A stretch of DNA of 18,907 nt from Desulfobulbaceae bacterium (GCA_023230525.1 JALNXE010000085.1:1-18907); one strand, 5' to 3'. Shown: positions 7,982 to 15,104, counted from the stretch's first letter. A program made the numbers and translations. The notes: generated by a model from the letters alone, not told the origin.

Positions 7982-8866
7982 ATGGAATCATTATTCGAAG
8001 CAGCCGAATCCGGGATTCTATCCATGTCCGGCAAGGAAGAAATTTTGTCTGAAGTTACCACAAAGGCCCTGCATAAAGAACGGGAAACGGTGGGCAGTCC
8101 GTTTGTCGAGAACCCGCGCATGACCTGCAGAGAGGTCAATGTCTATTATGGTGACAAGAAGGCGATCAACAATGTCAACATCGACATTGCCCGCAACGAA
8201 GTGATTGCCATGATAGGCCCATCAGGCTGCGGCAAGTCAACCTTTCTCCGCTGCCTGAACCGGATGAACGACACCATTGAAGGATGCCGGGTCACCGGCG
8301 ACCTCAGACTGGATGGCATGGATATCCACGACAAGAACGTGGACGTGGTGCCGCTGCGCGCCCGGGTCGGCATGGTATTCCAGAAACCCAACCCCTTTCC
8401 CAAGTCTATCTTTGACAATGTCGCCTATGGCCCGAAAATTCACGGTCTGGCGCAGAATAAAGCAGAGCTTGACGAAATCGTGGAGAGATCGCTGAAAAAG
8501 GCCGGGCTGTGGGATGAGGTGAAGGACAGATTGACGCAGCCGGGCACCGGGCTATCCGGCGGCCAGCAGCAGCGCTTATGTATTGCCCGGGCCATCGCCG
8601 TCAGCCCGGAGGTGATTCTCATGGATGAGCCGTGTTCCGCCCTTGACCCGATTGCCACGGCCAGGATCGAGGAACTGATTGCCGAACTGCGCCAGCATTA
8701 TTCCATTGTTATCGTCACCCACTCCATGCAGCAGGCAGCCCGCGTTTCCCAGCGGACCGCCTACTTTCACCTGGGAGACCTGATTGAAGTGGGCATGACG
8801 GACCGGGTCTTCACCAATCCCCGCCACCAGCTGACAGAGGATTATATCACCGGCCGTTTCGGTTAA
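7982..8866 (+). CDS. pstB: Phosphate ABC transporter ATPase PstB
   Basis: This cytoplasmic ATPase powers phosphate import. The ABC core shows the Walker A motif GPSGCGKST (79-87), the PstB-typical Q-loop region FQKPNPFPKS (133-142), the signature LSGGQQQR (191-198), Walker B VILMDEP (211-217) and the switch His247. From the first ATG the protein is 294 residues, about 40 more than E. coli PstB; the conserved domain starts near Met47 (MTCREVNVYYG). None of the candidate starts (7982, 8024, 8120) has a clear ribosome binding site, so the true start is unresolved and the extension may be real or an over-call. It is the last gene of the unit and is followed at once by a palindrome. Confidence 0.92.
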   Translation: MESLFEAAESGILSMSGKEEILSEVTTKALHKERETVGSPFVENPRMTCREVNVYYGDKKAINNVNIDIARNEVIAMIGPSGCGKSTFLRCLNRMNDTIEGCRVTGDLRLDGMDIHDKNVDVVPLRARVGMVFQKPNPFPKSIFDNVAYGPKIHGLAQNKAELDEIVERSLKKAGLWDEVKDRLTQPGTGLSGGQQQRLCIARAIAVSPEVILMDEPCSALDPIATARIEELIAELRQHYSIVIVTHSMQQAARVSQRTAYFHLGDLIEVGMTDRVFTNPRHQLTEDYITGRFG

Positions 8867-8867
8867 A

Positions 8868-8892
8868 GGGCGGTTCGCGAACCGCCCCTGCG
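8868..8892 (-). repeat. REP-like palindrome after pstB
   Basis: Positions 8868-8887 form a perfect 20-nt palindrome, GGGCGGTTCG followed by CGAACCGCCC, one base after the pstB stop codon. Read on the minus strand it begins GCAGGGGCGG, close to the GTAG head of REP elements. It could also act as an RNA hairpin at the end of the pst transcript; a T5 stretch lies about 25 nt further on, too far for a classical terminator. Confidence 0.55.
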
Positions 8893-8952
8893 TATGCCTT
8901 GCCTTGCCGCTGTTATTTTTCCCCATGGGCACCCAGCGAGCAGTCTGGCCCA

Positions 8953-8983
8953 GGGGGGGGTACCCACAAGGGGCACCCCTACA
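8953..8983 (-). repeat. REP-like element overlapping the yqeY stop codon
   Basis: Read on the minus strand, GTAGGGGTGCCCCTTGTGGG continues to TACCC, giving a GTAG head followed by an imperfect hairpin (GGGTGCCC paired with GGGTACCC around CTTGT). A run of eight G lies at 8953-8960 on the plus strand. The TAG of the GTAG head is the stop codon of yqeY (8979-8981). It lies about 65 nt from the palindrome after pstB, in the same orientation. Confidence 0.55.
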
Positions 8984-9374
8984 GACTTTCGAGAATTTTT
9001 TTTACCGTATTGCCGTCCACCATGCCGGCAAAATTGGCCATAATCGGCTTCATCGCCTGCATTTTGCTCGGAAACTTGCCGAAATCAATATTTTTTTCGA
9101 TCCATGCCCTGATCTCCGATTCAGTGGCCTGTTTCGGCAGATAACTCTCCAGTATCCCCATGTATTCCGAGGGGCCCTCTCCTTTTTTTTCCAGGGTTTC
9201 CGCCTCTGATTTGATCAGCTTTCGGATGACGGCAACCACTTCGGCATCACTCAGCTCCTTTTTCAACTGGCGCTGAAACTCGCCGATCAGCACCCGGAGA
9301 GCCGAGGTTCTCGCCTCGGTCTTTGCCTTCATGGATACCTTCAGATCGCTTCTTATCTTCTCCTGCAGAGTCAT
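8979..9374 (-). CDS. yqeY: GatB/YqeY-domain protein
   Basis: A small cytoplasmic helical protein of the YqeY family, related to the tail domain of the GatB amidotransferase subunit; its cellular role is not firmly known, and an RNA- or tRNA-associated function is usually assumed. The 131 residues are a little shorter than the common 147-150. The family pattern is clear: an N-terminal helix with the motif DLKVSMKAKTEARTSALR (10-27), a middle region with EYMGILESYLPKQ, and a C-terminal glycine-containing MVDGNTVKKIL. The ATG has a strong GGAAAGGAG upstream. It is the last gene of a three-gene minus-strand unit, 30 nt after its neighbour, and its stop codon lies in a REP-like element. Confidence 0.9.
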   Translation of the reverse strand: MTLQEKIRSDLKVSMKAKTEARTSALRVLIGEFQRQLKKELSDAEVVAVIRKLIKSEAETLEKKGEGPSEYMGILESYLPKQATESEIRAWIEKNIDFGKFPSKMQAMKPIMANFAGMVDGNTVKKILESL

Positions 9375-9404
9375 GGCTCTCTCCTTTCCTTTTTATCTTT
9401 CTTT

Positions 9405-9974
9405 TTACTGACGAACCAGCCGCGCATTATCCAGGTACAGGGTAACCGGTTGCAACGGCCGATGGACAAAGAGGTACAGACCGGTAATCCTTTTCAGATC
9501 AAGCCTTCGGCCGGTCCCGGACGTTTGCAGCTTTTCCAGATCAAGGGCAAATATATTCGCGCCAGGCTTTAAGACGATACGGCCGTTTACCCGGTCGGCA
9601 TAGGGCGGAGTATCCCTGCGGTCATCGATTCTATAGGCAATCGCCATCTCATTTAATCCCGGATGATAGATATCGACAAGCAGCTTTTTATAACCCTGCC
9701 ATCCTTGCGTAAAACCTGCCTTGAACCCTGGATATTCGGTGCTGGGATACATCTCCACCCGCAGGCTGTATTGTCCGGAGGTGGCGTGCTGTTTGTCCTG
9801 GGCCATGAAGGAGCCGCATTGCCAATGCAGCAGGTCAAGCTCTGCCGCGTGCTCGAAATCAAAAAGAGTTTTGACCGGTTCCGCCGCAGGTTTGTCCGCC
9901 GAGCAGGCCCCCCCGATTGTCAGCATGGCGGCAAGAGACAAGCCCAGGCCGTATCGTATCAGCGAAATATTCAT
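9405..9974 (-). CDS. Exported beta-rich protein, possible lipoprotein
   Basis: I do not recognise a named family. The 189 residues start with a short basic end and a hydrophobic segment (about 6-22) followed by GGAC (21-24), a weak lipobox with Cys24, so it is exported and perhaps lipid-anchored. The rest alternates short strands (LFDFEHA, SLRVEMYP, KLLVDIYHP, AIAYRID, LYLDNARLV) in the pattern of a galactose- or carbohydrate-binding jelly-roll domain, ending with LYLDNARL as many such modules do. Binding of sugars is inference only. Its ATG directly abuts the stop codon of the metallophosphoesterase gene upstream (TAA then ATG), so the two are translated from one message and probably act in the same compartment. 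Confidence 0.75.
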   Translation of the reverse strand: MNISLIRYGLGLSLAAMLTIGGACSADKPAAEPVKTLFDFEHAAELDLLHWQCGSFMAQDKQHATSGQYSLRVEMYPSTEYPGFKAGFTQGWQGYKKLLVDIYHPGLNEMAIAYRIDDRRDTPPYADRVNGRIVLKPGANIFALDLEKLQTSGTGRRLDLKRITGLYLFVHRPLQPVTLYLDNARLVRQ

Positions 9975-10898
9975 TTACTGATCTTTAAAGGATATGACGG
10001 TAATTTCAGGCGGCACACCAATCCGGAAAGGGAAATAGGAAACCGTGCCGATGCCCCGGCTGACATAGAGCCATTTATGGCCTCCCCCTGAAAAAAGTCC
10101 GGACATGTATTGCGGGTAATCCACCAGATGAAACATGCGCCAGATAAAGTCCGGCAGGCCAATCTGCCCCCCATGGGTATCCCCGGCAAGCCACAGCAGC
10201 GGGCCGTTATGGCGGATCTGCTGCCAGCCCTCGGAAAAATGATCCAGCAGCAGCACCGGCTCCGCAGTTTGCCCCAGGAGGTCAGTCAGGGCGGCCAGAC
10301 CGGCATCGTCCTCCGCGGGGAAGACACCGGCTATGGTAACTTTTTTACCGGTGGCGGGAACCGTGATTTCCACCGAGCTGTTTTTCAGCAGGCGCGGATG
10401 CTGCCGCAACTGATGCACATTACCCCCGCTGTGACAGAAAATGCAATAGCGTCTGCCACTGGAAAGGTCGGAATCACCGAGAATGCCGTATACTCCCAGC
10501 GGGGCCCGCAGTCTTTGCAGAAATTGCAGGGCAACCTGCGGATCCGAATTCCATTGGGCCATATCGCCGGTTATGACAATAAGATCGGGCTTGAGATCCT
10601 CCATCAGCTGGAGAACCCTTTTATCCCTTTGGCCGATCTTGTCAATATGCAGGTCGGAAAGCTGGACAATTCTGGCATCACCCCAGGCCCGATGCAGATA
10701 GCCATCCGGGATCACCACCTGTACGACCTTGAGGTTGCCGGGCTCAACAAAATAACCGTAACCGGCTAATAATAGTAAGATAAAAAAGCCGGCAAAAAAA
10801 ATATGTTGTTTCCGCAGCCTGCATGCTTTACATGAAAAATGACGATATTGCCTTTGTCCGCTCGGCTTTTTTCTGCTTTTATCAAAAAAACCTGGCAT
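9975..10898 (-). CDS. Membrane-anchored metallophosphoesterase with altered metal motifs and CxxCH
   Basis: A calcineurin-like phosphoesterase resembling the YkuE/LpxG branch, which hydrolyses phosphoesters or pyrophosphates, often in lipid metabolism. It has 307 residues. One membrane helix (about 32-50) places the enzyme domain outside the cytoplasm. Conserved motifs are SDLH (81-84), TGDM (110-113), His220 in LLLDHF and SRGIG (280-284). Two motifs deviate: the usual GNHD/E reads GDSD (141-144), losing the Asn ligand and the catalytic His, and the usual GHTH reads GDTH (239-242). Directly after the first comes CIFCH (152-156), a CxxCH motif like a haem c attachment site, with another His at 162. 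It heads a unit with the next two genes and is divergent from a DtxR-type regulator. It may be an active enzyme with different metal ligands or a protein repurposed for binding; the substrate is unknown. An AGGTGG ribosome binding site precedes the ATG. Confidence 0.85.
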   Translation of the reverse strand: MPGFFDKSRKKPSGQRQYRHFSCKACRLRKQHIFFAGFFILLLLAGYGYFVEPGNLKVVQVVIPDGYLHRAWGDARIVQLSDLHIDKIGQRDKRVLQLMEDLKPDLIVITGDMAQWNSDPQVALQFLQRLRAPLGVYGILGDSDLSSGRRYCIFCHSGGNVHQLRQHPRLLKNSSVEITVPATGKKVTIAGVFPAEDDAGLAALTDLLGQTAEPVLLLDHFSEGWQQIRHNGPLLWLAGDTHGGQIGLPDFIWRMFHLVDYPQYMSGLFSGGGHKWLYVSRGIGTVSYFPFRIGVPPEITVISFKDQ

Positions 10899-10922
10899 AG
10901 AAATGATCCCACCTGTATGATA

Positions 10923-10941
10923 TTAACTACTTACAGGTTAA
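10923..10941. promoter_or_regulatory. Possible operator between the phosphoesterase and DtxR genes
   Basis: TTAAC (10923-10927) and GTTAA (10937-10941) form an inverted repeat with a 9-nt spacer in the 93-nt divergent intergenic region. DtxR-family sites are AT-rich palindromes of about 19 bp, which fits in size and place, but the match is short and could be chance. Confidence 0.25.
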
Positions 10942-10991
10942 AATGAAAATCACGGCCGTCGCTTTGCCGCACTGATCGGTTCTTTTACTTT

Positions 10992-11483
10992 ATGAAAAAA
11001 GAAACAAGGCTGAGCGCAAGCCTCGAAGACTATCTCGAGGTAATTGCCCTGATCATAAAAGAAAAAAAGGTGGCCCGGGCAAAAGAGATAGCTGCCAGGC
11101 TCAAAGTCAGCCGCGCCTCGGTTACGGAAGCCTTCAGGGCCCTCGCCAAAAAAAAATTGATCAACTATGCCCCCTATGAGGTTATTACCCTCACTGACAA
11201 GGGGAAGGTTGTTTCAGAGGATATCATCCTCCGTCATCATGCGCTGAAAGAGTTTTTTATTAAAGTCCTCGATGTCGATGAAAAGATTGCTGACATTGGC
11301 GCCTGCAGGATTGAACATGCCGCTCCTCGGGAGATCATTGACAAGATGATCAGCTTTGTGCAATTTCTTGAAAAATGTCCCAGAGGCGGCACGGATTGGA
11401 TTGACAGTTTCAGCACCTTCTGCAGCAAGGGCAAAGTCAGCGACGACTGCCAGTCATGCATTTCGAAATGTTTGAGAAAATAG
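10992..11483 (+). CDS. DtxR/MntR-family metal-dependent regulator
   Basis: A metal-sensing transcription factor that usually represses iron or manganese uptake genes when its metal is bound. Of the 163 residues, about 8-70 form the winged helix with the recognition region LKVSRASVTEAFRAL, and about 75-125 form the dimerisation domain. Likely metal ligands are Asp13/Glu16 in DYLE, His82 or His83 in RHH, and Cys105, Glu108 and His109 in ACRIEH, the last three matching the DtxR Cys-Glu-His set rather than the MntR set. An unusual tail carries five cysteines (129, 144, 153, 156, 160), including CQSC, which could bind another metal or an Fe-S cluster (inference). There is no SH3-like third domain. 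It is divergent from the phosphoesterase unit; no transporter gene is adjacent. No clear ribosome binding site precedes the ATG. Confidence 0.85.
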   Translation: MKKETRLSASLEDYLEVIALIIKEKKVARAKEIAARLKVSRASVTEAFRALAKKKLINYAPYEVITLTDKGKVVSEDIILRHHALKEFFIKVLDVDEKIADIGACRIEHAAPREIIDKMISFVQFLEKCPRGGTDWIDSFSTFCSKGKVSDDCQSCISKCLRK

Positions 11484-11574
11484 CTCCATGAGAGGGTTGG
11501 CGGCAATATCGGCCGGCGTGACCTGTTCAGTCTAAATTCTGACAACAAATCGTGTTGAACGCTTAGGAGTGGCG

Positions 11575-11760
11575 ATGGACGGACATTATAAAGCTGGTTG
11601 GTATATTCACCCAAATCTCGCTTTGATCAAAATTTACGAGAAAAACCAGAACTGGGTCTATCAGTGCTACACGGCAAGCGGCCAGAAAGCCATGTCAAAG
11701 GAACGCCCCCTGGACCAGTGGATCTGGGCTCTCAGCGAGCCCAGTCCAGAGGAATATTAA
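11575..11760 (+). CDS. Small unknown protein, 61 residues
   Basis: I do not recognise this protein. The ATG at 11575 has a good TAGGAG ribosome binding site 5 nt upstream; a GTG six bases earlier is possible but would overlap that site. The product has 61 residues, is rich in aromatics (five Tyr, four Trp counting the motifs GWYIHP, NWVYQCY and QWIWAL), has no signal peptide or membrane helix, and ends in an acidic PSPEEY. The strong ribosome binding site and biased composition argue for a real gene. It follows the DtxR-type gene by 91 nt and faces the aminotransferase across a long hairpin. Confidence 0.55.
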   Translation: MDGHYKAGWYIHPNLALIKIYEKNQNWVYQCYTASGQKAMSKERPLDQWIWALSEPSPEEY

Positions 11761-11783
11761 AAGCGTATGCCGGGCGGGCTCTA

Positions 11784-11863
11784 AGCCGTTGTAAAAAAAT
11801 AACATGGCCAGAAAAATGCGCGGAACGACATAAAAAAAATGGCCATGTTATTTCGTAACGGCT
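11784..11863. terminator. Long hairpin between convergent genes
   Basis: AGCCGTT (11784-11790) pairs with AACGGCT (11857-11863), and AAATAACATGGCCA (11797-11810) pairs with TGGCCATGTTATTT (11840-11853), leaving a 29-nt loop. On the minus strand the inner stem is followed by a T run, giving a plausible terminator for the aminotransferase gene, whose stop codon is one base away. The length and perfection of the arms also allow a miniature inverted-repeat element. Confidence 0.65.
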
Positions 11864-11864
11864 C

Positions 11865-13070
11865 CTAAACAAGCTTGCCAAGCGCCTCCTTTAACCTTCT
11901 CATTCCCTCTTCAATGGCGGTCATTGAGGTGGCAAAGGAAAAACGGACAAATTCGTCTGCGCCGAAAGCCGCTCCCGGCACCGTGGCCATGAAGCTTTCC
12001 TCCAGCAGATACTCAGACATTTCAACCGAGCCGGCGATCACCTTGCCGTTAAATTTCTTCCCGTAATAAGCCGAGAAATTCGGAAAAACATAAAAGGCGC
12101 CACTGGGATTGACACAGCTGATGCCCTCTATCGAAGTGAGCTGCCCCACGATGAATTCACGGCGGGGCAGAAACGACTGTTTCATCATGCCGGGGAAATC
12201 CTGGGGGCCGGCAACCGCAGCCAGGGCCGCTTTCTGGGATATGGAGGCGGGATTTGAGGTTGACTGGCTCTGGATCTTGTTCATCGCGGCGATCACCTGC
12301 TTGGGCCCCAGCGAATAGCCGATCCGCCAGCCTGTCATGGCAAAGGACTTGGACACCCCATTTAAGATGATGGTCTGATCTTTCATTTTCGGTTCAATAT
12401 CCAGGATATGGGGAAGCTGCACCTCCTCATAGACGATGGTATCATAGATATCGTCGGAGATAACCACCCACCCCCTTTCCAGGGCCATTTGCGCCACCTT
12501 TTCCAGCGCCTTGACTGAAAAGATGGAGCCGGTGGGATTGGATGGGCTGTTTAAGATGATGCCGCGGGTCCTGTCGGTGGCGCATCTGCTTAAATTTTCC
12601 GCGGTCAGATCGAAATTCTCGTTTTCATCCAGGGGAACAAAAACCGGAGTCGCCCCGGCCAGCAGCACAATGGGGGGATAGGACACCCAGTAGGGCGTGG
12701 GGATAAGCACTTCATCACCGGGACCGAAAAGGGCCTGGGCCATATTGTAAAGCCCGTGTTTGCCGCCGCAGCTCACCTGCACCTGGTCAGCTTCATAATG
12801 CCAGCCGCGGTCCGCGGCGTAGCGGGCCACGATCGCCTCCCGCAGCTCCGGGATGCCCGGCACCGCGGTATAACGGGTAAAGCCTTCATCGATGGCCTTT
12901 TTACCCGCGGCGCACACATGTGCCGGGGTGTCGAAATCCGGCTCACCCACGCTGAAATTTAAGATATCAGCCCCGGCGGCTTTCATGGCCTTGGCTTTGG
13001 CATTCACCGCCAATGTCGGTGACGGCTTGATCAATTTCATACGATCTGCAAGTGATATTTGTCCTTCCAT
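11865..13070 (-). CDS. Class I aminotransferase, aspartate aminotransferase type
   Basis: A cytoplasmic PLP enzyme that exchanges amino groups between amino acids and 2-oxo acids; the sequence is of the Ib aspartate aminotransferase type (AspB/AspC-like), some of which also act on prephenate. It has 401 residues. Visible are VGEPDFDTP (41-49), the substrate/PLP region SPSNPTG (175-181), the cofactor-binding SDDIYD (205-210), the PLP lysine Lys241 in NGVSKSFAMTGWRIGY and the carboxylate-binding Arg376 in RFSFAT. The frame is open to 13085, but the ATG at 13070 is preferred because AAAGG lies 7 nt upstream. It lies downstream of truA, separated by 158 nt that hold a diverged repeat copy, so it may have its own promoter. 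The exact substrate cannot be read from the sequence. Confidence 0.9.
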   Translation of the reverse strand: MEGQISLADRMKLIKPSPTLAVNAKAKAMKAAGADILNFSVGEPDFDTPAHVCAAGKKAIDEGFTRYTAVPGIPELREAIVARYAADRGWHYEADQVQVSCGGKHGLYNMAQALFGPGDEVLIPTPYWVSYPPIVLLAGATPVFVPLDENENFDLTAENLSRCATDRTRGIILNSPSNPTGSIFSVKALEKVAQMALERGWVVISDDIYDTIVYEEVQLPHILDIEPKMKDQTIILNGVSKSFAMTGWRIGYSLGPKQVIAAMNKIQSQSTSNPASISQKAALAAVAGPQDFPGMMKQSFLPRREFIVGQLTSIEGISCVNPSGAFYVFPNFSAYYGKKFNGKVIAGSVEMSEYLLEESFMATVPGAAFGADEFVRFSFATSMTAIEEGMRRLKEALGKLV

Positions 13071-13114
13071 TTGCGTACCTTTCATGTATTTATTCTATGC
13101 TGCTGACCAGCTTT

Positions 13115-13210
13115 GACTGTCTCGCACTTATGCCCCTTGCGGGTAACAACCCACTCGACAGCCGTACAGTCACGCCAGCTCCTGATCTATCGTCACGAAA
13201 ATTCGGAGCC
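13115..13210 (-). repeat. Diverged third copy (C) of the intergenic repeat family
   Basis: Read on the minus strand it begins GGCTCCGAATTTTCGTGACG, continues through ATCAGGAGCTGGCGTG and ACTGTACGGCTGTCGAG, and ends GCGAGACAGTC. These match copies A (15209) and B (16543) in order, but this copy carries about 23 extra nt between CGAG and GCGAGACAGTC that contain their own small hairpin (GGGTtgttACCC). It fills the gap between truA and the aminotransferase gene. Confidence 0.7.
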
Positions 13211-13228
13211 GCGAGTTATACGAGTTCA

Positions 13229-14044
13229 TCATCTTTCATCGTAATAGACATTCTTGAGAAACAATCCGCAGGCGGGCGCGGTTGGTCCTGCCAGAGATCG
13301 ATCCTTTTTCTGCAGCAGATCGGCGAAATCGGTCACACTCATCCGCTGCTGCCCTACCTCTATCAGCGTGCCGATAATATTGCGCACCATCTTCCTTAAA
13401 AAACCATCGCCGCAGATCTCAAAAAGATACTCGGGCGAGGGGCCTGACCCCGCTGAGAGCGATACGGAAAATATCTCCCGCCAGGCCCCCCGGCCGCCGA
13501 TCTTCCCCTTATCCCTTGAGCCGGTGGCCTCAAAGCAGGAAAAATCATGTCTGCCGAGGATAAGCGGCAGGCACTGCCTGGCTTTTTCCAGGTCAAAGGC
13601 CCCGGGCAGATGGGCGCAGTAATGCCGCCGGTGCGGGGGAACAATTTTTTCCGTGGTAAAAAAATACTGATAAACCTTTGCCTTCGCACTGATGCGGGAA
13701 TGAAACGACAAGTCAACCTCTGCAACCTGCGTGACCTTGATGGAATCTGCCAGCAGGCCGTTTAATCCGCTCCAGAAAGACGAACAGGCAATGGCTGAAT
13801 GGGTGGAAAAATGGGCGGTCATGGCCAGGGCATGGACCCCGGAATCTGTCCTGCCGGCGCCGTGAATCACAATCTTCTCACCTGTCATCATGGCAAGTTT
13901 CTCTTCCAGCTCACCCTGGATCGTCCTGGCGTTGGTCTGGCGCTGCCAGCCGGAAAATTCAGTCCCGTCAAAGGCAAGCGTCAGCCTGATGTTGCGCAAA
14001 TGTACAGATTGTTCACCCATAAGGCAAGGGGAAAGCGGAATCAC
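13229..14044 (-). CDS. truA: tRNA pseudouridine(38-40) synthase TruA
   Basis: TruA converts uridines 38-40 in the anticodon stem-loop of many tRNAs to pseudouridine. The 271 residues fit the family. Motifs: the substrate-contact region FDGTEFSGWQRQ (25-36), the catalytic Asp67 in GAGRTDSGVHA, and C-terminal FLRKMVRNIIGTLIEVG. The start shown is a GTG whose last bases overlap the argC stop codon (GTGA), which suggests translational coupling; an ATG 24 nt downstream would also give a complete protein. Two in-frame TGA codons end the gene. Confidence 0.93.
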   Translation of the reverse strand: MIPLSPCLMGEQSVHLRNIRLTLAFDGTEFSGWQRQTNARTIQGELEEKLAMMTGEKIVIHGAGRTDSGVHALAMTAHFSTHSAIACSSFWSGLNGLLADSIKVTQVAEVDLSFHSRISAKAKVYQYFFTTEKIVPPHRRHYCAHLPGAFDLEKARQCLPLILGRHDFSCFEATGSRDKGKIGGRGAWREIFSVSLSAGSGPSPEYLFEICGDGFLRKMVRNIIGTLIEVGQQRMSVTDFADLLQKKDRSLAGPTAPACGLFLKNVYYDER

Positions 14045-15078
14045 GGGAAAAGAGGAACCATCTCCAGTCCCAGCGACTCCTTAAAACCGCAGATGATATT
14101 CATGTTCTGTACGGCCTGGCCTGCCGCGCCCTTAACAAGATTGTCAATAACCGAGACCAGCACAACCCGGCCGGTGCGCGTGTCCACTTTGCAGCCGATA
14201 TCGCAATAGTTGCTGCCGCGCACATACTGGGTCGCCGGGAAATTGCCGGGCCGGCAGATCCTGACGAATTTCTCATCCTGGTAAAATGACTGAAAAAGAT
14301 CGAATATTTCCTGCGGATCAATATCCCTGGTCAGTTTGCCGTAAATGGTGCTTAATATGCCGCGGCTGACCGGCAGCAGGTGGGGCGTAAAGGATATGGT
14401 CAGCTGGCTGCCGGCAAGTTTGCCAAGTTCCTGTTCGATCTCCGGGGTATGGCGGTGCTCCCCGATCTTATAGGCCCTAAAGCCGTCGGTCACCTCACAG
14501 AACAGCGTGCCGACCTGGGCGCCCCGGCCGGCACCGGAAGTGCCGGATTTGGAATCCGCCACAATGGTATCAAGTTCAATCAGGCCTTTTTTCAGCAGGG
14601 GCGCCAGGGCCAGAATAATGGAGGTTGGATAGCAGCCGGGATTGGCGACAAGTCTCGCCCCGGCGATATTATGCCGATTGATCTCCGGCAGCCCGTAAAC
14701 CGCTTCCGCCAGGTACTCCTGGGCCGTGTGCGGTTGATACCAGGCCTCGTAAACCAGCGGATCATCGATGCGGAAATCCGCGCTCAGATCAATAACCTTT
14801 TTACCGGCCTCAAGAAATTCTGGCACAATGGCCATGGCCGTCTGGTGGGGCACAGCGGTGAAAAATATATCAGCGCGGTGAATCAGCTCGGCTATCGGCA
14901 CATCCTCGCAGACGATGTCCGCTATGCCGGCCAGATGGGGGTAGACCTGCGACAACCTTTTCCCGGCATAATTACGCGATGTGGCAACACTGATCTCGAC
15001 CTCGGGATGCAGACTGAGAATCCGCGCCAGTTCACCCCCCGTATATCCTGATGCTCCAACAATACCTGCCCGTAACAT
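14041..15078 (-). CDS. argC: N-acetyl-gamma-glutamyl-phosphate reductase ArgC
   Basis: ArgC reduces N-acetylglutamyl phosphate with NADPH to the semialdehyde, the third step of arginine synthesis. The 345 residues are standard for the family. It has the nucleotide-binding start GIVGASGYTGGEL (5-17), the nucleophile Cys149 in ANPGCYPT, and the downstream SKSGTSGAGRG region. It is not next to other arginine genes; instead it follows the rpsI terminator on the same strand and overlaps truA by 4 nt, so argC and truA form a unit. The ribosome binding site (GGAG, 12 nt before the ATG) is rather distant. Confidence 0.96.
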   Translation of the reverse strand: MLRAGIVGASGYTGGELARILSLHPEVEISVATSRNYAGKRLSQVYPHLAGIADIVCEDVPIAELIHRADIFFTAVPHQTAMAIVPEFLEAGKKVIDLSADFRIDDPLVYEAWYQPHTAQEYLAEAVYGLPEINRHNIAGARLVANPGCYPTSIILALAPLLKKGLIELDTIVADSKSGTSGAGRGAQVGTLFCEVTDGFRAYKIGEHRHTPEIEQELGKLAGSQLTISFTPHLLPVSRGILSTIYGKLTRDIDPQEIFDLFQSFYQDEKFVRICRPGNFPATQYVRGSNYCDIGCKVDTRTGRVVLVSVIDNLVKGAAGQAVQNMNIICGFKESLGLEMVPLFP

Positions 15079-15104
15079 GCGTTTTTCTTACTCCATGGAT
15101 TTTA

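Noticed and set aside
10110..10769. 219-codon plus-strand frame antisense to the phosphoesterase
   Set aside because: Shadow frame; the minus strand encodes a recognisable enzyme domain and membrane anchor.
14380..15051. 223-codon plus-strand frame antisense to argC
   Set aside because: Shadow of argC, which has all its family motifs.
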